From Microbacteriaceae bacterium (lineage in GTDB: Bacteria > Actinomycetota > Actinomycetes > Actinomycetales > Microbacteriaceae), in contig CANGGA010000066.1 of assembly GCA_947453285.1 (NCBI GenBank), positions 1 to 5,535 of the forward strand: a stretch of DNA of 5,535 nt, in the 5' to 3' direction. The number at the start of each line of letters is the position of its first letter. Position 1 is the first letter of the stretch. The notes under the pieces were generated by a model. The model made no database searches, was not told the DNA's origin, and worked only from the letters and a program-made list of their open reading frames with translations. The translations under genes were made by a program, and so were the position numbers. Of the stretch, positions 1 through 5,475 are shown piece by piece.

Positions 1-1370
1 ACCGAGAAGGTCATGAACGCGCCGAGGCCGTTGATGGCCATGCCCTGGTATGCCTCTTTGCGGTTGGCGGCTGCCTCTTCAGGGGTGTCGGTCTTCTTCT
101 TAGCTAGGCGACCCCAGTGCTTGAGCATGCCCATCTGTCCAACTGTGAACGATGTGAAAACACCGAGCATGTAGAGCTGAATCAAACGGGTGACGTCTGC
201 CTGAAAGCTGACCAATAGAACCAGTGCAGCCAAAGTTAGCGAAAGCATGCCGTTCGAGTAAACCAAGCGGTCACCGCGTGTTAGAAGGGCCTTAGGCGCA
301 AACTTGTCGCCGGCAAGAACTGAAGTGAGCAGCGGAAAGCCGTTGAATGCAGTGTTTGCAGCCAAGAGCAAAACCATCGCGGTTGCGGCCTGCAGCACAT
401 AGAACATCCAGTTGCCTGCGCCGAAGATTGCGGTTCCAAGCTGAGCCATTACCGACATCTGCACGTCGCCAGACCAACCGACAAGCTGCTGAACTGGATC
501 GTCTGAATAGTGAACTTTCGAAGCAAGAGCAAGCGCGGTGATGCCGATGAACGAGAAGATTGCCATCGAGCCCATCATCACAAGTGACTTTTGCGCGTTC
601 TTAATTTTTGGCAAGCGGAAGGCCTGAACGCCGTTTGCAATTGCCTCGACACCGGTCAGGGCAGAACAGCCAGAAGCGAACGCTCTCAAAAGCAGAAGTG
701 TCATTCCGGCTTGCGTGATGTTTTTTAGATCAGACATCGGCAGCACTTCGTAGTGCGCAGATGGTGAAACAAGTTCGTGTCCCATTGCAAGTCGAGCGAA
801 ACCACTGAAGATCAATGCACCGATTGAAAGCATGAACAGGTATGTCGGAATCGCGAATGCGACGCCAGACTCGCGAACACCGCGAAGGTTAACCGCGCAC
901 AGTACCAGCAAGAAACCAACTGCGATTTCTACACGCCACGGGTTCAAAGCCGGAAATGCCGAGATCAAGTTGTCTGTTCCCGATGCGATAGAAACTGTGA
1001 CTGTCATCACGTAGTCGAGCAATAGCGCGCTTGCGACAAGCAGAGCCCACTTCTTGCCGAGGTTCTTCATGGCAACTTCATAGTCACCGCCGCCAGAAGG
1101 GTATGCCTTAATTACTTTGCGGTAAGAAAAGACAATGATGGCTAGCAAGAGAACGACCACCGCTGCGATGCCAGGTGCGGCTCCAAGCAGACCTACGCCA
1201 CCCATGGTCAAGATCATGAGCAATTCCTGCGGACCATAGGCAACAGAAGAGAGCGCGTCACTCGAGAAAATCGGTAGGGCGATGAACTTTGGAAGCAGCT
1301 GGCCTTCTAGGTTTTCGTTTGCGAGTTTCTTGCCTAGGAACCAACGTTTTGGCTGGATGATGTCATTCAC
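1..1370 (-). CDS. kimA: KimA-type potassium importer (APC superfamily), 3' end cut by window
   Basis: Translating the minus strand from the GTG at 1370 gives 456 residues of a multi-helix membrane protein that runs off the window in frame. Compared from memory with Bacillus subtilis KimA (formerly YdaO), the high-affinity proton-coupled K+ importer of about 607 residues, it matches along its whole length: an N-terminal RWFLGKKL, then SSDALSSVAYG (36-46), YPSGGGDY (90-97), DYVMTVTVSIASGTD (119-133), SGCSALTGVEAI (233-244), AANTAFNGFP (337-346) and RGDRLVYSNG (365-374). Residues reported to line the KimA potassium path appear kept: D38, Y45, D119, T123, S127, T239, E242 and Y400. The last helix or so and the cytosolic C-terminal domain lie outside the window. 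GTG 1370 is chosen because the conserved N-terminus begins there and no ATG comes before the SSDALSS motif. It lies 52 bases after the MFS stop. No c-di-AMP (ydaO) riboswitch fits in that gap. An amino-acid permease is the alternative, but the motif set favours KimA. Confidence 0.85.
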   Translation of the reverse strand, partial: MNDIIQPKRWFLGKKLANENLEGQLLPKFIALPIFSSDALSSVAYGPQELLMILTMGGVGLLGAAPGIAAVVVLLLAIIVFSYRKVIKAYPSGGGDYEVAMKNLGKKWALLVASALLLDYVMTVTVSIASGTDNLISAFPALNPWRVEIAVGFLLVLCAVNLRGVRESGVAFAIPTYLFMLSIGALIFSGFARLAMGHELVSPSAHYEVLPMSDLKNITQAGMTLLLLRAFASGCSALTGVEAIANGVQAFRLPKIKNAQKSLVMMGSMAIFSFIGITALALASKVHYSDDPVQQLVGWSGDVQMSVMAQLGTAIFGAGNWMFYVLQAATAMVLLLAANTAFNGFPLLTSVLAGDKFAPKALLTRGDRLVYSNGMLSLTLAALVLLVSFQADVTRLIQLYMLGVFTSFTVGQMGMLKHWGRLAKKKTDTPEEAAANRKEAYQGMAINGLGAFMTFS

Positions 1371-1400
1371 AAAGGGAAAGCCTACCCAAACGGGTAGGCT
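1371..1400 (-). terminator. Hairpin after the MFS gene, probable intrinsic terminator or leader structure of kimA-like gene
   Basis: A perfect 9-bp stem (AGCCTACCC / GGGTAGGCT) with a 4-base loop occupies 1379-1400. On the minus strand it follows the MFS stop by 22 bases and is followed by TTTCCCTTT, a broken T-run, so termination may be partial. The kimA-like GTG begins 8 bases after the stem. The only purine-rich stretch near that start, GGGTAGG (1381-1387), is the 3' arm of the stem, with AGG 10 bases from the GTG. The hairpin may therefore also mask the ribosome binding site. The terminator role is the simpler reading. Confidence 0.6.
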
Positions 1401-1422
1401 CTCTCGCTTTTGTTTGAAGGGG

Positions 1423-3099
1423 CTATTTGGCCGCTTTTCCTTCTTTCTTTCGGCGGCTGCCGATGAAGAAGGTTGATAGCAAGCCAAGGGCCAAGAACCC
1501 GCCCGCGAACCATCCGGTGGCTTTAACGCCCTGGGTGAAGCCCTCGCGAGCCTGCAACTGGATGTCGGTTGCCACGTTCTCTGGCATGCCGGTGGTCACC
1601 AAGAACTGTGGCAAGTTCGGCAAGATAGCGCCTGCCGAGTCGACAACAAGGTTCGAGATGCTGTCGCTGACCACCTTTACCTGAGCGGTTGGTGCACCCT
1701 TGAAGACCGAGAGGCTCTCGATGTTGGTAGCAACTGCCGCCTGGGTGCTTGTGAATAGCGCGGTTCCGAGAACTGCGATGCCAAGAGCAGAACCAACCTG
1801 GCGCACGGTGCTCTGTGAACCAGATGCCTGACCAATGCGATCCATCGGAACGTCAACCATGATCACACCGGTTAGCTGTGCGGTTGCCAGACCCACACCG
1901 ATTCCATAGATGAATAGGTAACCGGCGATGCCCTGCCAGCCGTTGAGAGTGTTAGCGCCAAGCGCAATGCCGAGCACACCAATCATTTCAAGAGCCACAC
2001 CGATGCGCACCGCTGTGACCGGCGAGATTCGGCCGCTGAGAGCGCCACCGACTGCTGAAGCCAAGAAAGCTCCGCCGGCGAGCCAAAGCAAAACCATTCC
2101 ACTCGAAAGTGCGTTTAGACCAGAAACGTTCTGCAACCAAAGCGGAATCGCAAAAAGCAAACCGAATTCACCCATTGAGATGATGAGAGCCGCGATTGAT
2201 CCGTTTCTGAATGACGCAATGCTGAATAGGCCGAGGTCAAGCAACACATTCTTGTGTGCCTTTTCGCGAGCACGTTCCCAAATTACAAAAATGATTCCGA
2301 AGACGAGTGCGACTGCAAGAGAAACCGGAATCACAGAAACAGTGTCTGCTGGCCAGGTGAAGTTGCCGATTGCAAAAATGTTTTTGGTCTGGTTCCACCA
2401 ACCATAAACGCGACCTTCAATAAGACCGAAGACCAAAGTGCCGAACATAACAACAGAGATAAGTGCGCCGACAAAGTCAACGCCACCTTCGCGCTGTGCT
2501 TGTTTCGATTCGTTCAAGAAGTAGAGCAGACCCGCAATTACTAATGCGCCGAGTGGCAGGTTAACGCAGAATGCCCAACGCCAAGTTTCGATGACGACTG
2601 AACCGAGATCTAGCTGCCAGTCAACCGTGGTTAGCCAACCGCCGAGCACAGGACCGATGGCAACCATGCCACCGATGGTTGCTCCCCAAACTGCGAATGC
2701 GATGCCACGTTCTTTGCCCTGAAAGTTTGCATTGACAAGCGAGAGTGTGGTGGGCAGAACCATTGCACCACCGAGACCCTGCACGATGCGCGCAAGAATC
2801 ATTGCCTGTGCGCTGTCGGTGGTGCCTGCCCAGACCGAAGCCAAGACGAACACGGTCAAACCGATAACCAGCATGAGTCGGCGACCGAAGCGGTCAGCTA
2901 GCGAACCCCAGACCAAAAGCAGCGAGGCGAAGACTAGAACGTAGCTCTCTTGCACCCACTGAATGTCGGTGCTGGTGAGGGCCAAGCTCTTGATAACGCT
3001 CGGAAAAATGGTGTTGACGATTGTGCCATCGATGATGACCAGAGAGATGGCCATCGAAATAAAGACGAGGCCGATCCAGCGATTGCGAGTTTTTGTCAT
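1423..3099 (-). CDS. MFS exporter, DHA2 (EmrB/QacA) family, 14 helices
   Basis: This 558-residue integral membrane protein should act as a proton-driven drug or metabolite exporter in the cytoplasmic membrane. Family marks in order are D24 in IIDGTIVNTIFP (motif D1 of 14-helix exporters), GSLADRFGRR at 65-74 (motif A, loop 2-3), ARIVQGLGGAMVLPT at 103-117 (motif B, R104), GPVLGGWL at 149-156 (motif C, typical of antiporters), WRWAFCVNLPLG at 173-184, and TVRQVGSALGIAVLGT at 431-446. Length and the long loop of about 65 residues before the last helix are normal for DHA2. Two loops look longer than usual: about 10 residues at 160-172 and a Trp/Asn-rich stretch at 231-256. The C-terminus is basic (RRKKEGKAAK), fitting a cytosolic end. 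The ATG at 3099 is 4 bases after the eamA-like stop, with only a weak purine patch (TAGGCG) before it, so translation is probably coupled. The substrate cannot be told from sequence. Confidence 0.93.
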   Translation of the reverse strand: MTKTRNRWIGLVFISMAISLVIIDGTIVNTIFPSVIKSLALTSTDIQWVQESYVLVFASLLLVWGSLADRFGRRLMLVIGLTVFVLASVWAGTTDSAQAMILARIVQGLGGAMVLPTTLSLVNANFQGKERGIAFAVWGATIGGMVAIGPVLGGWLTTVDWQLDLGSVVIETWRWAFCVNLPLGALVIAGLLYFLNESKQAQREGGVDFVGALISVVMFGTLVFGLIEGRVYGWWNQTKNIFAIGNFTWPADTVSVIPVSLAVALVFGIIFVIWERAREKAHKNVLLDLGLFSIASFRNGSIAALIISMGEFGLLFAIPLWLQNVSGLNALSSGMVLLWLAGGAFLASAVGGALSGRISPVTAVRIGVALEMIGVLGIALGANTLNGWQGIAGYLFIYGIGVGLATAQLTGVIMVDVPMDRIGQASGSQSTVRQVGSALGIAVLGTALFTSTQAAVATNIESLSVFKGAPTAQVKVVSDSISNLVVDSAGAILPNLPQFLVTTGMPENVATDIQLQAREGFTQGVKATGWFAGGFLALGLLSTFFIGSRRKKEGKAAK

Positions 3100-3103
3100 G
3101 CGC

Positions 3104-3967
3104 CTAGGCTACGGCAAGAACGGCCGAACCTGCGAGAGCGAGCACTACTCCAAACATCTGAACTTTGGCGATTCGCTCGCGCAAAACGATGCGAGCAAGG
3201 ATGATCGTGCCAAGCGGATAAAGCGCCGTGAGCACGCTGACCACCGAGAGCGAACCGCTGCGCAGGGCGAGCGTGAAGAAGATGTTTGCACTCGAATCGA
3301 ATAGTCCGGCTGCGACCACGCCCCACCAGAATTTCGTGGGCACCTTCTCTTTTGGCGTTGCGAGCGTGCGCCTGTTTCTCAACCAAACGGCAAGCAAAAA
3401 GACATTCAAGAAAATTGCGCTGACCAATCGCATGACGATTATCGAAGCCATGCCACTGTCGGTTGGAGAGAACTTTAAGACGATCAGAATTGTGCCAATG
3501 CCGGCACCGGCGATTGCCGCATAAATCAGACCCTTGGCGCTCGGCCTTATCGCGTCGGCCGAGGGAACGAAACCGACTAATACCACGGCAACGAGAATCA
3601 TTCCGATTGCCGCGAGTGCAGTCCAACCGAATCGGTCTCCGAGAAAAAAGCCGAAGGTCATTGGAACGATTGCGCCGCACACGGCTGCCATCGGCGAAAC
3701 AATCGCGATTGGTCCGATGGCGAGAGACGCGTAGAGCGCGCTGATTCCGATTGCTGAAGCAATGCCAGCTGCGGCTCCGGTGATAATTGCCTGCTGTGAA
3801 AAAGTTGCGCCAATGAATGGCGAAAGAGAAGTTAGAAAAACGAATCCAACAAAACCGCTAACCGCCGTAACGGTGATTGAAGAAATTTTGCGAGAAGCGA
3901 GCGCTCCAAAGAAATCGGCGAAGCCATAAACCAGGGCGGTTAGAAATCCAAGGATGACGGTTAGCAC
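3104..3967 (-). CDS. EamA/DMT-superfamily transporter, 10 helices
   Basis: This 287-residue, almost wholly hydrophobic protein has the duplicated EamA layout, two repeats of about five helices (roughly 1-130 and 147-287). The second repeat carries the clearest family signature, at 241-287: SVVSVLTALYPLGTIILARIVLRERI followed by a glycine-rich last helix. The first repeat has the equivalent SPMAAVCGAIVPMTFGFFLGDRFG. The N-terminal ADFFGALASRK is also typical. Length is normal for the family, whose members move amino acids, nucleotides or other small metabolites, mostly outward; the substrate here is unknown. Translation starts at GTG 3967, which begins the first helix directly; an AGG (3976-3978) lies 8 bases upstream. 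It is the promoter-proximal gene of an operon with the MFS exporter (4-base gap). It is divergent from the gene at 4048. No linked regulator is visible. Confidence 0.92.
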   Translation of the reverse strand: MLTVILGFLTALVYGFADFFGALASRKISSITVTAVSGFVGFVFLTSLSPFIGATFSQQAIITGAAAGIASAIGISALYASLAIGPIAIVSPMAAVCGAIVPMTFGFFLGDRFGWTALAAIGMILVAVVLVGFVPSADAIRPSAKGLIYAAIAGAGIGTILIVLKFSPTDSGMASIIVMRLVSAIFLNVFLLAVWLRNRRTLATPKEKVPTKFWWGVVAAGLFDSSANIFFTLALRSGSLSVVSVLTALYPLGTIILARIVLRERIAKVQMFGVVLALAGSAVLAVA

Positions 3968-3975
3968 AATCTCAA

Positions 3976-3980
3976 CCTAT
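3976..3980 (-). promoter_or_regulatory. Ribosome binding site of the eamA-like gene
   Basis: On the minus strand ATAGG ends 8 bases before GTG 3967. It is a modest Shine-Dalgarno match but well spaced, and it supports the GTG start. I see no convincing -35/-10 pair for this gene in the 80-bp divergent region. Confidence 0.45.
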
Positions 3981-4000
3981 CGAAACACCCTTGCTGCTGC

Positions 4001-4030
4001 TTGCCACTTGCGATTACCCTCTGCTAAAAC
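4001..4030 (+). promoter_or_regulatory. Predicted sigma-70-type promoter of the orphan membrane-anchored protein gene
   Basis: TTGCCA (4001-4006, close to TTGACA) is followed after 18 bases by TAAAAC (4025-4030), which carries an upstream TG at 4022-4023 as in extended -10 elements. Transcription would begin near 4036-4038, leaving a leader of only about 10-12 bases that is just long enough for the ribosome binding site. This is a motif reading only. Confidence 0.5.
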
Positions 4031-4037
4031 TTTTCCT

Positions 4038-4043
4038 AGGGGG
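4038..4043 (+). promoter_or_regulatory. Strong ribosome binding site that fixes the ATG at 4048
   Basis: AGGGGG lies 4 bases before ATG 4048. It is the best Shine-Dalgarno match in the window. It decides against the in-frame TTG at 3991, which would start upstream of the predicted promoter. Confidence 0.75.
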
Positions 4044-4047
4044 AATC

Positions 4048-5286
4048 ATGAGCGAAGAAAATGTTGAGCAAACACCGGAATCAAATGAACCGGTAGATAT
4101 CGGCGAAGAAATGCAAAAGCGCCGATCGAAAATTGGCTGCGTCATCGGGGCCGTGCTCCTGCTCGCGGCTTCGCCTTTTCTATACCTAGTCGTGATGTTC
4201 AGCGCCGAAGGAATCGGCAACAGCATCGCAAACCAGCAAGCAGCCCAGTTAAGCCCTGAGGTTAAAGCTCTAATGCCTCTCAATGAATCATTCTTGAAAG
4301 CCGCAACTGCACCTGATGCAATTGCCGGGCTCACCCACTTCAAGTCGTGGATGTCTTCAGTGAGTTTTGAAACGACTCTTCTGGGTTGCCCGGATCCCGC
4401 AGGCAACGATTCGCCAGACGCCTGCATGTATTCAGATGCCGGCAAGGTGACAGATCAAACACCAGAGCAGGTATGTGCCGAGGTAATTGCATATGCGCAG
4501 AAGCTCGGTGCCACAAACGAGATGAGCGTGCTGATTCCCGAAGGCAAAACGATTTCTAAGTCGAGTGTTGCCTCCTGTGTAAAGACTCTGCACAGCCAGC
4601 CGCGGTCAGCCGCGTGGGCTCTGTTTTCACCGCAATACGTGCTTTATGGAAACTACAAGCCCGACACACCAATCGCCATCGGACTGACTCATGGAGAGGA
4701 AACACCGCAGGCTGCAGCAGGAGGCGTTAATGGCGACAAGGTGCCGCCATACACAGGCAAGTTGGTATTGCAGCCGCTGGTAGACACCTATTCACTAACG
4801 GTTGCGACAACTCTTAAGGTTGAGAAAATCGAAGTTGCGCCGAGCCCGTTCGCGGCCGGAAAAAACCGCACGGCCGCACTTCTCGATTTGATTGCGTTTT
4901 ATCGCGCGGCAAATCAACAGCAAGATCCGCGTTCAAAAGTTTTTGTTGACGCGGTAATCAACGACTTCGGCAATCGCTACGGTTTTCCGGGCACTTGGAA
5001 GGCGTTTGTGACTTCCGACAACAAAGTTCACTGGATTCAAGTCACGCGCGATGACGGTTATCAAATATGTATTGCGATTGAACGAAAAAATTCTACGAAC
5101 AAGAACATCAACGAACAGCCATCAGCAACAGACACCGGCGGCAATGGCGACTTCATCGGTAACGGTGATGTCACTTGGGGTCTCCCTGGTGCTCAGGCCA
5201 TGGAGCTGCAGGGCATAGGAAAAGAAATCCAAAGCATGAATGCCGACTACTACTTTGGTGATTACATCGTCGGCCAATGCGGTTAA
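4048..5286 (+). CDS. Unrecognised single-pass membrane protein with a six-cysteine outer domain
   Basis: I do not recognise a family for this 412-residue protein. It has an acidic cytosolic tail (1-22), a basic patch KRRSK (24-28), one hydrophobic helix (about 29-51) and then about 360 mostly polar residues. By the positive-inside rule these lie outside the membrane. Beyond the helix there are exactly six cysteines: C114, C126, C143, C177, C341 and C411, the last one residue from the C-terminus. An even number in an exported domain suggests three disulfides (inference). A Gly/Asn/Asp-rich stretch at 364-374 repeats GNGD twice and looks like a loop or a possible metal-binding turn. No catalytic motif, sortase signal or lipobox is visible. 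ATG 4048 is chosen for its strong AGGGGG site. The gene stands alone, divergent from the eamA-like gene and convergent with the tRNA cluster. It could be a cell-envelope protein. The reading frame itself is secure. Confidence 0.85.
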   Translation: MSEENVEQTPESNEPVDIGEEMQKRRSKIGCVIGAVLLLAASPFLYLVVMFSAEGIGNSIANQQAAQLSPEVKALMPLNESFLKAATAPDAIAGLTHFKSWMSSVSFETTLLGCPDPAGNDSPDACMYSDAGKVTDQTPEQVCAEVIAYAQKLGATNEMSVLIPEGKTISKSSVASCVKTLHSQPRSAAWALFSPQYVLYGNYKPDTPIAIGLTHGEETPQAAAGGVNGDKVPPYTGKLVLQPLVDTYSLTVATTLKVEKIEVAPSPFAAGKNRTAALLDLIAFYRAANQQQDPRSKVFVDAVINDFGNRYGFPGTWKAFVTSDNKVHWIQVTRDDGYQICIAIERKNSTNKNINEQPSATDTGGNGDFIGNGDVTWGLPGAQAMELQGIGKEIQSMNADYYFGDYIVGQCG

Positions 5287-5310
5287 AGCAAGCTAGCGCG
5301 GTTAAAGCAA
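5279..5310 (+). repeat. 13-bp direct repeat spanning the stop codon
   Basis: GCGGTTAAAGCAA occurs at 5279-5291 and again at 5298-5310, a period of 19 bases. The first copy contains the last glycine codon and TAA stop of the orphan gene; the second is just downstream. It looks like a small local duplication at the gene's end rather than a mobile-element target site. Confidence 0.7.
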
Positions 5311-5339
5311 AAACACACTGATCGTGAAATATCAGTGTG
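5309..5339 (-). terminator. Intrinsic terminator of the tRNA transcript, probably shared by both strands
   Basis: A perfect 9-bp stem, CACACTGAT (5314-5322) with ATCAGTGTG (5331-5339), encloses an 8-base loop. On the minus strand it begins 6 bases after the last base of tRNA-Phe and is followed by five T (5309-5313), a good rho-independent terminator. On the plus strand the same stem follows the orphan gene's stop by 27 bases, but only CTTTCG follows it, so termination in that direction would be weaker. Confidence 0.8.
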
Positions 5340-5345
5340 CTTTCG

Positions 5346-5418
5346 TGGCTCCGCCCGGCATCGATCCGGGGACCTAACGATTTTCAGTCGTTCGCTCTAC
5401 CAACTGAGCTAAAGAGCC
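5346..5418 (-). tRNA. tRNA-Phe (GAA)
   Basis: The minus strand folds into a 73-base cloverleaf. The acceptor is GGCTCTT with CGGAGCC, the D arm GCTC/GAGC has an 8-base loop containing GG, the anticodon arm is AACGA-CTGAAAA-TCGTT with GAA at 5383-5385, the variable loop is AGGTC, and the T arm is CCCGG-ATCGATG-CCGGG. The discriminator is A73, as usual for Phe. CCA is not encoded: A73 is followed by CGA. Two oddities are T-loop position 54, which is A (5365) instead of T, and acceptor pair 7:66, which is a T/C mismatch (5412, 5353), with a T:G wobble at 6:67. It is downstream of tRNA-Asp in the same orientation, with a terminator 6 bases beyond its 3' end. Confidence 0.95.
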
Positions 5419-5420
5419 CA

Positions 5421-5438
5421 GCGCAACTTTCGTTGCGC
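5421..5438 (-). other. GNRA-loop hairpin directly before tRNA-Phe
   Basis: On the minus strand GCGCAAC and GTTGCGC form a perfect 7-bp stem closed by the tetraloop GAAA. It ends two bases upstream of the first base of tRNA-Phe. No T-run follows, so it is not an obvious terminator. It may shape the leader that RNase P or another nuclease cuts (inference). Confidence 0.6.
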
Positions 5439-5450
5439 CATAGTCAACAA

Positions 5451-5466
5451 CCCTTCTCTCGAAGGG
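5451..5466 (-). other. GNRA-loop hairpin after tRNA-Asp
   Basis: On the minus strand CCCTTC and GAAGGG form a perfect 6-bp stem with the tetraloop GAGA, starting 9 bases after the encoded CCA of tRNA-Asp. TTGTTG follows, a poor T-run, so it could be a weak terminator or a trailer-processing element. It is the second of two similar hairpins in the 57-base spacer between the tRNAs. Confidence 0.55.
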
Positions 5467-5475
5467 CCAGTGACT

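Noticed and set aside
832..1014. Short plus-strand open frames opposite the kimA-like gene
   Set aside because: They are antisense to a strongly conserved coding region and show no start signals.
1371..1422. A c-di-AMP (ydaO) riboswitch ahead of the kimA-like gene
   Set aside because: The 52-base gap is far too short for that aptamer and holds only one simple hairpin.
1928..2407. Plus-strand open frame of 159 codons opposite the MFS gene
   Set aside because: Its composition is that of an antisense shadow and it has no motif; the opposite strand codes for a clear DHA2 exporter.
3096..3680. Minus-strand open frame of 194 codons inside the eamA-like gene
   Set aside because: It is Arg/Ser-rich, without helices or family motifs, and is a frame shadow of a convincing membrane protein gene.
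3991..4047. In-frame TTG at 3991 as an upstream start for the orphan membrane protein, adding 19 residues
   Set aside because: It begins before the predicted promoter and has no ribosome binding site, while ATG 4048 has a strong AGGGGG just upstream.
4031..4047. Small hairpin TTCC/GGAA overlapping the orphan gene's ribosome binding site
   Set aside because: Only four base pairs with a 5-base loop, too weak to support a regulatory claim.
4048..4230. Orphan protein as a lipoprotein or secreted protein with a cleaved signal peptide
   Set aside because: The only cysteine near the helix (C31) is at its start rather than its end, there is no lipobox, and the 28-residue charged tail before the helix fits a membrane anchor better.
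4014..4445. Minus-strand open frame of 143 codons opposite the orphan gene
   Set aside because: It would overlap the divergent promoter and the 5' part of the better-supported plus-strand gene, with no ribosome binding site or recognisable domain.
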